A stretch of DNA of 64,000 nt from Spartobacteria bacterium (GTDB lineage Bacteria; Verrucomicrobiota; Verrucomicrobiia; Chthoniobacterales; UBA10450), in contig PNAS01000042.1 of assembly GCA_003169695.1 (NCBI GenBank), positions 24,167-88,166 on the forward strand. The letters are read 5' to 3'. Both the position numbers and the translations under genes were made by a program. Below the pieces are notes generated by a model, which searched no databases, was not told the origin of the DNA, and was given only the letters and a program-made list of their open reading frames with translations. Positions 7,794 to 16,044 of this stretch are shown here, piece by piece. How positions within the stretch are numbered: the first letter of the stretch is position 1; each line of letters starts with the position of its first letter.

Positions 7794-9515
7794 GTGAGCT
7801 ATCAGGTCTTTGCCCGAAAATATCGCCCACAGACCTTTGACGACCTGGTCGGTCAGGCGCATGTCACGCGCACGCTCAAAAATGCCGTTGAGCAGAATCG
7901 GCTTGCGCATGCCTATCTGTTTGTGGGGCCGCGCGGGATCGGGAAAACATCGACGGCGCGCATCCTGGCGAAGGCGCTCAATTGCGTGAACGGGCCGACC
8001 ATCACGCCGTGCGGCGTTTGTGATAGCTGCAAGGAAATCACGGCGGGGAACAGCCTCGATGTGCTGGAGATCGATGGCGCGAGCAACAACGGCGTCGAGC
8101 AGGTGCGAGAGCTGCGCGACAACGTGCGTTACGCGCCGAGCAAAGGGCATTTCAAGATCTACATCATCGACGAAGTGCATATGCTCACTTCCGCCGCGTT
8201 CAACGCACTCCTGAAGACGCTCGAGGAACCGCCGCCGCACGTGAAGTTCATATTTGCGACGACCGAGCCGCAAAAGGTTTTGCCGACAATCCTGAGTCGC
8301 TGCCAGCGCTTTGATCTTCATCGCATCCCGGCAAACCTGATCGCGAAACACCTGCAATTCATCGCGGACAAGGAAAAGATCACGCTCGACCCGACCGCAG
8401 CGCACGCCATTGCGAAGGGCGCAGATGGCGGGCTGCGCGACGCGGAATCGATGCTCGATCAACTCGTGGCATTCTGCGGGGAAAAAATCGCGGAGCCGGA
8501 TGTCTTGAACGTGTTCGGATTCACTAGTGAACAAACGGTCGCCAATTTCACCGACAAGATTTTGCGCGGCGAAACGCCAGAAGCGCTCGAGCTGCTCCAT
8601 GCCGAAGCGGAGAGCGGCAAGGACATGATGAAGCTAATGTCCGATCTGATCTCTTATCTGCGCGATTTGCTCGTTGGCAAAGTGAAACCGGACGCGCTCG
8701 CGGATGACTTGAATCCGGAGTTGCAGAAATCGCTCGAAGCACAGGCCGCGATGATTGAAACCGACCGCCTTCTGGAGTTGATCGATCAATTCGCCGCGGC
8801 GGAAAAGCGGATGAAATGGGCGCCGAATAAACGGCTGCATTTCGAGGTCGCTGTGATCAAAGCAATCCAAACACTGAGCCAGGTAACGCTCAACGAGGTG
8901 ATCGAGAATCTGGCCGCTCTCCGCGACGGAAAATCAGAGTCGCAAGCACCCTCGCCAAAGAGCGCGGCGAGGCCTCCGGACAAGAGGGCTGCGCCAGTCA
9001 CGCCGTCGGCTCCAAAAGCCGCAGCTCCACGGGTCGCGGAGCAGGCGCAGCCCTATGAGACGAAGGCGCCCCGTGACGACCAACCGGTTTCGCCGGCAGT
9101 CGAATCCAAAACTGTAGATCATGAAGCAGTTTGGAATAAAGCTGTCGATCAAATCCGGACGCGCCGGCCGTTGATTCGGGGTTGGGTGGAATCCGCGAAA
9201 GCGTTGGGAACAGAAGGACGTTTCTTTCTGCTCGGGTTTCCACCAGAACAAAAAACGGCGATGGAATCGGTGGCCAGTCCGCGCACTCGTGATTTTCTCG
9301 AGGCGCTCATTAAGGAAATCAGCGGGCAGGATTTGAAAATCAAATTCACTCTGAAAGAAGGTTTGCCCGTAGTGGTTGTCGCAGATCCGCCGGCGGCGCT
9401 GGATGAGTTGCCGGCAAAGAAGAAGGGGGACTCGCAAGCGATGTTCAAGGATGATCCGCTCATCCGGGAGGCGTTGGAGATTTTCAAAGGCGAAATTAAA
9501 ACCGTGAGCGATTGA
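7794..9515 (+). CDS. dnaX: DNA polymerase III subunits gamma/tau
   Basis: Clamp-loader ATPase of the replicative polymerase. The start is a GTG at 7794 giving MSYQVFARKYRPQTFDDLVG, the canonical DnaX N-terminus. Walker A is GPRGIGKTSTAR (about residues 45-56). The zinc-binding loop follows (CVNGPTITPCGVCDSC, four cysteines), then the Walker B/DExH site IIDEVHML and the SRC motif (LSRCQRFD). Residues to about 370 are the conserved clamp-loader part. A proline/alanine-rich linker (about 380-440) leads to a tau-like C-terminal domain. The 573-residue length is normal. It is followed by ybaB with a 5-base gap, the usual dnaX-ybaB order; recR, often third, is missing here. Confidence 0.97.
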   Translation: MSYQVFARKYRPQTFDDLVGQAHVTRTLKNAVEQNRLAHAYLFVGPRGIGKTSTARILAKALNCVNGPTITPCGVCDSCKEITAGNSLDVLEIDGASNNGVEQVRELRDNVRYAPSKGHFKIYIIDEVHMLTSAAFNALLKTLEEPPPHVKFIFATTEPQKVLPTILSRCQRFDLHRIPANLIAKHLQFIADKEKITLDPTAAHAIAKGADGGLRDAESMLDQLVAFCGEKIAEPDVLNVFGFTSEQTVANFTDKILRGETPEALELLHAEAESGKDMMKLMSDLISYLRDLLVGKVKPDALADDLNPELQKSLEAQAAMIETDRLLELIDQFAAAEKRMKWAPNKRLHFEVAVIKAIQTLSQVTLNEVIENLAALRDGKSESQAPSPKSAARPPDKRAAPVTPSAPKAAAPRVAEQAQPYETKAPRDDQPVSPAVESKTVDHEAVWNKAVDQIRTRRPLIRGWVESAKALGTEGRFFLLGFPPEQKTAMESVASPRTRDFLEALIKEISGQDLKIKFTLKEGLPVVVVADPPAALDELPAKKKGDSQAMFKDDPLIREALEIFKGEIKTVSD

Positions 9516-9520
9516 CCGTT

Positions 9521-9832
9521 ATGAATCTCAACAAGCTAATGAAGCAGGCCCAGAAGATGCAGGACCAGATGGCGAAGACGCAAGCCGAGCTCGAAGGTAA
9601 AACGGTCGAAGTGCAAGCGGCCGGTGGAAAGGTCACTGTCGTCGCGAATGGGTCGGGCGATGTGATCTCAATCAAGATTGCGAAGGAGGTCGTCGATCCC
9701 GAAGATGTGGAGTTTCTTGAAGAAGCTGTCCTAAGCGGCGTGAAGCAGGCGATCGCGCAAGGCAAGGAGCTCGCCCAATCGGAGATGACAAAGATCACCG
9801 GTGGGCTTGGTGTCGCAGGCCTCGGCTTGTAG
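9521..9832 (+). CDS. YbaB/EbfC family nucleoid-associated protein
   Basis: A 103-residue DNA-binding dimer of the YbaB/EbfC family. It starts at the ATG at 9521 (MNLNKLMKQAQKMQDQMAKT), five bases after the dnaX stop. An upstream TTG in frame would overlap dnaX but is less likely. The N-terminal helix with the MKQAQKMQ motif, the GGKVTVVANGSGDVISIKI strand block and the C-terminal SEMTKITGGLGVAGLGL tail are all typical. The tight spacing implies co-transcription with dnaX. The family binds DNA as a pincer-shaped dimer. Confidence 0.95.
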   Translation: MNLNKLMKQAQKMQDQMAKTQAELEGKTVEVQAAGGKVTVVANGSGDVISIKIAKEVVDPEDVEFLEEAVLSGVKQAIAQGKELAQSEMTKITGGLGVAGLGL

Positions 9833-9866
9833 GACCATCGCATCGGTTGCCGATCCGAACAATAGC

Positions 9867-9892
9867 AGGCGGAACGCCGCTCGCCCTACAAC
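9867..9892. repeat. Dispersed palindromic repeat (GTAGGGCGA-type), copy 2
   Basis: Between the convergent stops of ybaB and the PHP gene lies, on the reverse strand, GTTGTAGGGCGAGCGGCGTT followed by CCGC. The GCGG...CCGC arms can pair. It shares the GTAGGGCGA start with the elements at 1698 and 17552. It slightly overlaps the last codons of the PHP gene. Confidence 0.5.
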
Positions 9893-10677
9893 GTGCAAAT
9901 CACGCGCGTTTGGCGTTTGTGTTTTTCGTAAACGGAAACTTCACGCACACCCAAGATCGCCATCTTTTCGGCCAGCCGATCATAATTCTCGCCGAGCTGC
10001 GCGTGCGAATGCGCATCGGACGCGGTCGTGAATCGAATTCCTTTCGCAATCGCGAGCTGAATGATTTCATCGGACGGATAGAGCTCGTTCACTGGTTTGC
10101 GCCAGCCGGCGGTCGAGAGCTCGATGCAGAGGCCTCGGGCGGCGATAAAATCGAGCGTCCCTCCGACCAGCGTTTCGATTTTCGACCTCGGACGATGTCC
10201 GTGAATCTTGATGAGATCGACATGCGAGAGGCAATCGACCAGGCCAGTCGCCGCGACCTCGCGGACGCGCCGGAAATAATCGGTGTAGATCTGATCGATG
10301 TCGCGATCGGCAAACTGGTCTGCGCCGGCCGGCACGCTGTCGAACATCTGATCCGGTCGCTCGAGAAAGTGAACCGATCCGAGCACGAAATCGAGTCGGT
10401 CCCAATTCTTCTCGACCCAACGCCTTCCCATGATTGATTGGGCCGGATCGTTGTCCAATTCCACCCCGGCGCGAATTTTGATGTCGGAATTTGCCGCGCG
10501 CAGGTTTTCGATTTCGGCAAAGTCGATCCCTTCGTGATAGCGATCGTGATCGGTAAAAGCGATGTCGGTAAGCCCGCTTTCTCGAGCATGATCGACCCAG
10601 GGTTGGAGGAGCTTCTGGCTGTAAGGTTGGATCCGATGGCCTTGCGGGTGCGAATGATAATCGGAAAAGAGTTTCAT
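9886..10677 (-). CDS. PHP-domain phosphatase, histidinol-phosphatase (HisJ) type
   Basis: 263 residues spanning one PHP metallo-phosphoesterase domain. Metal-ligand motifs are in order: DYHSHP at residues 6-11, FTDHDRYHEG near 41, a glutamate in RAGVELDND near 72, a GSVHFL histidine near 100, DCLSHVDLIK near 147 and TASDAHSHAQLG near 218. This set matches the HisJ/polymerase-and-histidinol-phosphatase class, which would hydrolyse L-histidinol phosphate in histidine synthesis. No other his gene is nearby, so the substrate is not certain. It shares the strand with the upstream BsuPI-like gene, separated by a strong hairpin. Confidence 0.85.
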   Translation of the reverse strand: MKLFSDYHSHPQGHRIQPYSQKLLQPWVDHARESGLTDIAFTDHDRYHEGIDFAEIENLRAANSDIKIRAGVELDNDPAQSIMGRRWVEKNWDRLDFVLGSVHFLERPDQMFDSVPAGADQFADRDIDQIYTDYFRRVREVAATGLVDCLSHVDLIKIHGHRPRSKIETLVGGTLDFIAARGLCIELSTAGWRKPVNELYPSDEIIQLAIAKGIRFTTASDAHSHAQLGENYDRLAEKMAILGVREVSVYEKHKRQTRVICTL

Positions 10678-10683
10678 TGGGAA

Positions 10684-10738
10684 GTAGCACAGCTTCCAGC
10701 TTGCGAACCAAAAAACGCAAGCTGGAAGCTCGTGCTAC
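10684..10738. repeat. Strong hairpin repeat between two minus-strand genes
   Basis: GTAGCACAGCTTCCAGCTTG continuing to CG pairs with CGCAAGCTGGAAGC...GTGCTAC after a 10-base loop (AACCAAAAAA). The arms are about 22 bases with one or two mismatches. The A-rich loop and lack of a following T-run on the minus strand make a classic rho-independent terminator unlikely. It looks like a dispersed repeat that may attenuate or protect the transcript between the two genes. Confidence 0.75.
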
Positions 10739-10739
10739 T

Positions 10740-11273
10740 CTATGGCGCGGTCAGAAATTTTTGCCCGATGCGCAGCTCGGGATATTGCGGAAAGAAAACT
10801 TCGACGATGAAAACTTTGTTCGGTGTCAGTTCGCGCGTGGCGATCGTTTCCGGATAGTAGATATGCTCTCCCGGATTGACCAAGACGGCACCGGCGTTCG
10901 CGTCAAAGGCATGGTTGTCCGACCAGGTAGTCAGCACCACGTCGGATGAGTTCTTCAGGTATATTTCAATTCGCTGATCGGTGGGGAAATCGAGCGCGAT
11001 GGCACGCTTTGAGAAGTTGGTGAGTGTTATTTTGACCTCAAGCTGCCGGACCTCGGACAACTTCACCGGCTGCGGTGAGAGCTTCAAATCGAGGACCAAA
11101 CCGCGAAGCCGCGCGTCCTTGTAATTCGGCGCCGGGCTGGACTGAAATGGATGGAGCATCCGAGTGAACCAGCCACCGCGCTTCTGAGGTGTCGGCTGCG
11201 GCGTCGGGTCCTCGGCCATGAGGTGGCCGGCGATCGCGAGCGAAAGCAGGGCCAATGCGACGGAGCGGCTCAT
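10740..11273 (-). CDS. Secreted protein with a BsuPI-like (intracellular proteinase inhibitor) domain
   Basis: 177 residues. A signal peptide (MSRSVALALLSLAIAGHLMA) is followed by a short proline-rich linker and a beta-sandwich domain from about residue 55. The pattern LEVKITLTNFSKRAIALDFP, followed by a strand with VLTTWSDNHAFDANAG and LVNPGEHIYYPE, resembles the BsuPI domain (treated in databases as an inhibitor fold with immunoglobulin-like topology). Protease inhibition has not been shown for most members. It lies upstream of the PHP gene on the same strand. Confidence 0.65.
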   Translation of the reverse strand: MSRSVALALLSLAIAGHLMAEDPTPQPTPQKRGGWFTRMLHPFQSSPAPNYKDARLRGLVLDLKLSPQPVKLSEVRQLEVKITLTNFSKRAIALDFPTDQRIEIYLKNSSDVVLTTWSDNHAFDANAGAVLVNPGEHIYYPETIATRELTPNKVFIVEVFFPQYPELRIGQKFLTAP

Positions 11274-11424
11274 GAGCGGCTAATCAGCAAACGTTGCAAA
11301 TCCTGTCAAACCCTTTATCGCTTCTCTGATGGCAATATCTACATCGCATCCGGCCTGATCTCCAATGACATCGAGCTGATGAAAAAGGACTGCGACGAAT
11401 CGGGCCGGCGGAAAAGATAAGGCA

Positions 11425-12465
11425 ATGCGACGTCTTGTAGCGCGTTGCGCGCTTGTTTTGCTCGCCAGTTTGCTGTCTATGGTGCAAAGCCAATCTGAGC
11501 CATTGAACCTCGCGCTCCCAACGGACAACGATGCGATTCTTCGCGGTGGCGGCCCCGAGTTTTATCAATACATCGAGCGCGACTACAAAGGGGTAAAATC
11601 GACGCCGTGGGAAGGCGGTCAGTATGGATTCGTCCGCGATCCGATCGAGACGCCCGCGGGAATTGTTTACACTCGCTTTCATGAAGGCATCGACATCCGC
11701 CCGCTGCAGCGCGATGAGCGAGGCGAACCGATCGATCCGGTGCGCGCGATTGCCGCAGGCGTGGTCGTTCACACGAACCTGGTGCCAGGATTTTCCAACT
11801 ACGGCAAGTATGTCGTAGTGGAACACCGCTGGGACGGCTGCAGCTATTACAGCCTTTACGGGCATCTGAGCTCAATCCAGGTCCACGTCGGGCAGCTCGT
11901 GCAGCAGCGCGATCAGCTTGGCGTGATGGGGCATACCGGCGAAGGCTTGAATCAGGCGCGCGCCCATTTGCATCTCGAACTGAACCTGATGCTGAGCCGG
12001 CAGTTCGAATCGTGGCACGACAACTTGTTCAAGACAGATCCGAATCATCACGGCATTTACAATGGGATCAATTTGATGGGGATCGATATCGCGCGCCTTT
12101 ATCTCGCGTTGCGGAAACAGCCTGCGCTCACCATTCCGGAATTTCTTTCCGAAGAGGAGACGCTTTATCGCCTCTTGCTTCCGGACTCGGGACACTTCGA
12201 TCTTCCGAAATTTTACCCGTGGATGCTCGCGCAGAAAAACGCTGAAAGGCCTGTTTCGTGGGAGGTTTCATTCAATCGCGCGGGGGTGCCGCTGAAGATC
12301 GCGCCCAGCGGGAAACATGTCCGGGAACCGGAACTCTCCTACCTGAAACCAACCGGAATCGAGTCGTCGTATCTCACGCGAGACCAGGTCGCCGGTCGCG
12401 GACAAGGCGCCCATCTCACCGACAAAGGAAAGCGGTTCGCCCGGCTTCTGATTTATCCAGATTAG
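11425..12465 (+). CDS. Secreted M23-family peptidase (LytM-like)
   Basis: 346 residues with an N-terminal signal peptide (MRRLVARCALVLLASLLSMV). The M23/LytM zinc endopeptidase domain covers about residues 75-190. The metal site is visible: FHEGIDIRP gives His86 and Asp90, and ARAHLHLELN gives His181/His183. The GHLSSIQVHVGQLVQQRDQL block and VMGHTGEG are standard. Catalytic residues are intact, so peptidoglycan cross-bridge or stem-peptide hydrolysis is likely. The C-terminal ~150 residues are unassigned. It reads away from the BsuPI-like gene; the 150-base divergent gap holds no clear promoter. Confidence 0.9.
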   Translation: MRRLVARCALVLLASLLSMVQSQSEPLNLALPTDNDAILRGGGPEFYQYIERDYKGVKSTPWEGGQYGFVRDPIETPAGIVYTRFHEGIDIRPLQRDERGEPIDPVRAIAAGVVVHTNLVPGFSNYGKYVVVEHRWDGCSYYSLYGHLSSIQVHVGQLVQQRDQLGVMGHTGEGLNQARAHLHLELNLMLSRQFESWHDNLFKTDPNHHGIYNGINLMGIDIARLYLALRKQPALTIPEFLSEEETLYRLLLPDSGHFDLPKFYPWMLAQKNAERPVSWEVSFNRAGVPLKIAPSGKHVREPELSYLKPTGIESSYLTRDQVAGRGQGAHLTDKGKRFARLLIYPD

Positions 12466-12537
12466 GGAAGCAGCCTCCAAATCTCGCAGAGAAGCCGGAT
12501 GGCAAGAATGCTATATGCTCCTTGAAGCCCCGTTAAA

Positions 12538-13305
12538 ATGAGCAAGATCACACGGCGAAAATTTCTCGGCCTGACCGCGCTGACGCTGCCAGCGGCGCTC
12601 GGGGCCAATGCGCGGTTCATCGAGCCGACATCGCTGCGCGTCACGAAGTTCAATTTGAGCGGAGGCGTGGGGGATTGCCGCTTCGTCCATTTCACTGACT
12701 TCCATCACAAAGGCGATGTGAGTTACGCGGCCGACGTGGTGCGCACGATCAATGAGCTTGCGCCCGAGTTCGTTTGTTTCACGGGCGATCTTGTCGAAGA
12801 AGCGCGGTTTGCGCCGGAAGCGCTTGGTTTCATTCAGCAAATTCGAGCGCCCGTTTACGGCTCGCCGGGAAATCACGATTACTGGAGCCACGTTTCTTTT
12901 CCGGAGTTTGAGCGCGCGTTCGCGGCGACTGGCGGCGCCTGGCTGGTTGATCGTTCCGTGGTGCTTCCTGAACATGATCTCGAACTCGTCGGGATGGCAG
13001 TACAGGGCATCAATGCTCTCACGTCGCCCAACGCCAGCCGGCGGTTGTTGTTGATGCATTACCCGGGGATGGCGAGTCAATTGCATGGGCAGCGGTTCGA
13101 TCTCATTCTCGCGGGACACTCGCATGGCGGACAAGTGCGGCTGCCGTTCCTGGGCGCACTAATCGTCCCCCATGGCGTCGGACCGTATGATCTCGGTTAT
13201 TACGATACGCCTGGAGGTCCGCTTTATGTGAACGCCGGCATTGGAACGTATCGCATTCCCGTGCGCTTGAATTGCCGGCCTGAAATCACGGTCGTGACCA
13301 TTTAA
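12538..13305 (+). CDS. Tat-exported metallophosphoesterase (YaeI-like)
   Basis: 255 residues. The N-terminus MSKITRRKFLGLTALTLPAA carries a twin-arginine signal (RRKFLGL). Calcineurin-like motifs run in order: FTDFHHKGD (~62), FTGDLVEE (~83), GSPGNHDYW (~112), LLMHYPG (~170) and ILAGHSHGGQVRLPF (~190). The GHSHGGQ variant is typical of the YaeI/membrane-linked branch, which acts on phosphodiesters such as UDP-sugar lipids. The substrate is not known here. It follows the M23 gene by 72 bases. A CCTGCCGGCAGG palindrome just after the stop may end transcription toward the convergent mogA. Confidence 0.9.
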   Translation: MSKITRRKFLGLTALTLPAALGANARFIEPTSLRVTKFNLSGGVGDCRFVHFTDFHHKGDVSYAADVVRTINELAPEFVCFTGDLVEEARFAPEALGFIQQIRAPVYGSPGNHDYWSHVSFPEFERAFAATGGAWLVDRSVVLPEHDLELVGMAVQGINALTSPNASRRLLLMHYPGMASQLHGQRFDLILAGHSHGGQVRLPFLGALIVPHGVGPYDLGYYDTPGGPLYVNAGIGTYRIPVRLNCRPEITVVTI

Positions 13306-13383
13306 CTTCCTGCCGGCAGGTGAGGCGAGACTGGGTCCGAGCCCGGTCAATGATCAGCTCCGCAGAGCGTCGCATTACCAATT

Positions 13384-13866
13384 TCAGCATGACGTCGGCA
13401 CGCGTTGCGCAAGGGCGACCGCGTGCGGAATGGCGCCGGCCACAAACTCAAGACACTCCACCGCGCCGGATGGTTTGCCGGGAAGCGCGAGAACGAGCGA
13501 GCGATCCACCACGGCGCCGAGGCTGCGGGATAGAATTGCGTTGGGCGTGATCTTCATCGATTCGCGGCGCATCGTTTCGCCAAAACCCGGCAGCTCAACG
13601 CGCATCACCCCACGAATTGCTTCCGGTGTGACGTCACGTTCGGCAATGCCAGTGCCACCTGTGGCGAGGATGAGGCCACAGCCTTGGTCGGAGAACGAGC
13701 GGAGTGTTTCCCTGATACGTGAAATTTCGTCCGGAACGACGGCTTCGGAGAGGACCTGCCAGCCATATTTTTGCGCCGCGCCTTTCAGCGCGGGTCCGCC
13801 AAGATCGCTGTATTCGCCGGCCGCCGCGCGATCAGAAATGGCAATGATGCCTACCGTGATTTGCAT
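13384..13866 (-). CDS. mogA: Molybdopterin adenylyltransferase, MogA/MoaB type
   Basis: 160 residues covering the MoCF-binding fold. It activates molybdopterin by adenylation before molybdenum insertion. The signature LILATGGTGIAERDVTPEAI, with the preceding SDQGCG, is the family's substrate-binding loop, and LVLALPGKPSGAVECLEFV is the second conserved block. It is the third gene of moaA-moaC-mogA, 59 bases after moaC. MoaB-type proteins share the pattern, so mogA versus moaB is not settled by motif alone. Confidence 0.88.
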   Translation of the reverse strand: MQITVGIIAISDRAAAGEYSDLGGPALKGAAQKYGWQVLSEAVVPDEISRIRETLRSFSDQGCGLILATGGTGIAERDVTPEAIRGVMRVELPGFGETMRRESMKITPNAILSRSLGAVVDRSLVLALPGKPSGAVECLEFVAGAIPHAVALAQRVPTSC

Positions 13867-13925
13867 ATGTTCGTCTGTGTCTTAGATGGCGCGCGGCAGT
13901 TTGTTATCCCGAACTCGCTCGCCCT

Positions 13926-14384
13926 TCAGACATCGCGCTTGGTTTTCTTGAGCAAGCGAATATCTGTGATCCGCATCTCCTTATCCACGGCTTTGCACAT
14001 GTCGTAGATGGTCAGCAATGCGACCGCCACGCCGGTCAACGCTTCCATTTCCACTCCCGTTTGCGCAACGGTGCGCGCAGTGCATTTCACCTCCAGCCCC
14101 GATCCAGAAGTTGCGATCTCGATTTCGGCATGGCTCAAGTTCAGATTGTGACAGAGCGGAATGAGCTGCGAAGTTTGCTTGGCCGCTTGAATTCCCGCGA
14201 TCCGCGCGACTGTGAAGACGTTCCCCTTCCCGATCTGGTTTTTCGCGATCAGATCGAGCGTTTCCTGCCCCAAATGAATTTTGCCGGCGGCGACCGCCTC
14301 TCTCGCGCTGCGTTCCTTTGCCGAAATATCGACCATTTGTGCATTTCCGTCGTGGGCCAGGTGTGTCAATCGATTCACCTTCAA
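13926..14384 (-). CDS. moaC: Cyclic pyranopterin monophosphate synthase
   Basis: With MoaA, MoaC turns GTP into cyclic pyranopterin monophosphate, the first molybdenum-cofactor intermediate. The 152-residue length is right. Conserved blocks are present: LTHLAHDGNAQMVDIS at the start, QTSQLIPLCHNLNLSHAEI in the middle, and GVEMEALTGVAVALLTIYDM with CKAVDKEM near the end. The start overlaps the moaA stop by four bases (ATGA), indicating translational coupling. Confidence 0.97.
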   Translation of the reverse strand: MKVNRLTHLAHDGNAQMVDISAKERSAREAVAAGKIHLGQETLDLIAKNQIGKGNVFTVARIAGIQAAKQTSQLIPLCHNLNLSHAEIEIATSGSGLEVKCTARTVAQTGVEMEALTGVAVALLTIYDMCKAVDKEMRITDIRLLKKTKRDV

Positions 14385-15382
14385 CCTCCGATCGCCACCA
14401 TCATTCGCCCCGGCTGGTAGTTCTCCCGAAAATCATGCTGCTCAGGCTTGCGCTCCACGACATCCAGGAAAAACCGCTTTAATTCTGCGTCCGTCGCCCC
14501 GGCTCGCAGCACCTTCATAATGTCGAACTCCAGATAACTTCCGAGACAAGGCCTGAGCTTGCCGTCGCAGGTCAACCGCAATTTGTTGCAGCTCTCGCAG
14601 AAATGCAGATTGGTCATCGCGCCGATAAACCCAATGCGCTGGTCACGTCCCGGAATCTTGTAGTAACTGGACGGACCGTTCGTGCGGAACGTCGGCTCCG
14701 AAATCAACGGGCCATAGCGCGATTCGAGTGCACGCCGCGCTTCTGCGACCGGCAGAAAATTGTCATCATGGAGAACGTCGCCAGTGCTCACCGGCATCAG
14801 CTCAATAAACCGCAGCATCAGGTTTCGCGCCGCGGCGTATTCGACGAGAGGAACGAACTGGTCCTCGTTCCGTCCCCGCATCAGAACGCAATTTAATTTT
14901 ATCTGTTCAAATCCCGCCGCGATGGCGGCCTCGATGCCAGCGAGTGCTTGGGGCAGGAAATCGCGACCGGTTGTTTGCGCGTAGACCTCAGGGTCAAGCG
15001 TATCGAGTGAGACGTTGACGGAATTCACTCCGGCCCCGCGCAACGCCGCAGCCATCGTGAGGCCCCCCGCGCTCTGGCGCGGGAGCAATGTTCCATTTGT
15101 GGAAATGCCGATGTCGTCGATGCCAGGGATCGAGGGCAGCGCCTGGAATAATGAAAGGACATCCCGGCGCGTGAGTGGTTCGCCACCAGTGATCCGCACT
15201 TTGGAAACGCCCAACTCTGCCGCGACCCGAATGAGCCGCAACGTTTCTTCGTAAGTAAGAACGTCCTCGCGCGGGAGCCATTCCTGCAGTTCGCGCGGCA
15301 TGCAATAGGTACAGCGCTCGTTGCAGCGATCCGTGATCGAGACCCGGAGATAGGAAATGCGATGTCGAAACCGATCCTCCAT
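14381..15382 (-). CDS. moaA: GTP 3',8-cyclase (radical SAM), molybdenum cofactor synthesis
   Basis: 333 residues. The radical-SAM Fe-S motif CNERCTYC lies near residues 20-27 and the GGEPL segment (RITGGEPLTRRDVL) near 65. The second Fe-S cluster motif CESCNKLRLTCDGKLRPCLG lies near 264. The protein ends in a double glycine (MVAIGG) required for function in the family. Both clusters appear intact. It is first gene of the moaA-moaC-mogA operon. moaD/E, moeA and any molybdoenzyme are not in the window. Confidence 0.97.
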   Translation of the reverse strand: MEDRFRHRISYLRVSITDRCNERCTYCMPRELQEWLPREDVLTYEETLRLIRVAAELGVSKVRITGGEPLTRRDVLSLFQALPSIPGIDDIGISTNGTLLPRQSAGGLTMAAALRGAGVNSVNVSLDTLDPEVYAQTTGRDFLPQALAGIEAAIAAGFEQIKLNCVLMRGRNEDQFVPLVEYAAARNLMLRFIELMPVSTGDVLHDDNFLPVAEARRALESRYGPLISEPTFRTNGPSSYYKIPGRDQRIGFIGAMTNLHFCESCNKLRLTCDGKLRPCLGSYLEFDIMKVLRAGATDAELKRFFLDVVERKPEQHDFRENYQPGRMMVAIGG

Positions 15383-15433
15383 TGAAGCGCAACGTTACGG
15401 TAGCGGCGGTGTTGAATCAAGAAAGTGGGACGA

Positions 15434-15462
15434 TTGACTCGATATAAGGGGGCCTGTATGAT
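15434..15462 (+). promoter_or_regulatory. Near-consensus sigma-70-type promoter
   Basis: TTGACT at 15434-15439, a 17-base spacer, and TATGAT at 15457-15462. Transcription would begin around 15468-15470, on or next to the ATG at 15470 of the downstream lipoprotein, so the message may be leaderless. This is the clearest promoter by eye in the window. Confidence 0.6.
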
Positions 15463-15469
15463 TTTCGGC

Positions 15470-15985
15470 ATGAAGCGTCAAATTCTTCTTCGGGCACTGG
15501 CGTTCGGCATTTCAGCGAGCGCATTGATTCTTACGAGCTGTTCGACAACCCAAACTCGGATTTCCAATCATCCTGACATTTTCCAAACGCTTTCTCCGCG
15601 GGATCAAGCGTTGGTTCGTGAGGGAAAGATTCGCGAAGGCATGTCGCAAGATGCGGTCTGGCTGGCTTGGGGCACGCCGGATCAAAAGGCAACGGGTAGC
15701 GCGCGCGGCCGACCAGTAGAGACATGGATATACGACGATTACACTTACGCGAACGCGCCTTATCCCTATCCTTACGGCCCGTATGGATACGGTGGGTACT
15801 TCGGCGGCGGCGTTGTCTTTCACAGTCATCATCACCATCGCTTCGCCATTATTGGAGATCCCTTCTTCGATCCCTTTTACTACTCCTATATTCCGCCACG
15901 GGTGGCTTACCCGGCTAAGACGGTGTCTTTTGTTAATGGCCGCGTCGTTTCGATTCAGGTTCTGACTCCGCCGCGGACTTATTAA
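15470..15985 (+). CDS. Lipoprotein with SmpA/BamE-like N-terminal motif
   Basis: 171 residues from the ATG at 15470 (MKRQILLRALAFGISASALI), with lipobox LTSCS giving a lipid-modified cysteine. The motif LVREGKIREGMSQDAVWLAW, followed by GTPDQK, is the SmpA/OmlA-like pattern (KIKxGMskdeV...lGtP). A tyrosine/proline/glycine-rich stretch (NAPYPYPYGPYGYGGYFGGG) and a run of histidines follow. It is probably anchored in the outer membrane; function unknown. Frames starting upstream (GTG 15425, ATG 15458) overlap the promoter and are less likely. Confidence 0.8.
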   Translation: MKRQILLRALAFGISASALILTSCSTTQTRISNHPDIFQTLSPRDQALVREGKIREGMSQDAVWLAWGTPDQKATGSARGRPVETWIYDDYTYANAPYPYPYGPYGYGGYFGGGVVFHSHHHHRFAIIGDPFFDPFYYSYIPPRVAYPAKTVSFVNGRVVSIQVLTPPRTY

Positions 15986-16044
15986 TCGCTGCGAACCCGA
16001 CGGCGGTCTTGTCGTTCGATTGCGGAAGCGCGATGCTCCGGCCG

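Noticed and set aside
7629..8600. 323-codon open frame on the minus strand
   Set aside because: It is antisense to dnaX, whose motifs are unmistakable.
9847..10437. 196-codon open frame on the plus strand
   Set aside because: It lies opposite the HisJ-type PHP gene, which has a full set of metal ligands. The frame shows no domain.
11284..11865. 193-codon minus-strand frame over the M23 peptidase start
   Set aside because: It is antisense to the signal peptide and catalytic domain of the M23 gene. Composition is that of a shadow frame.
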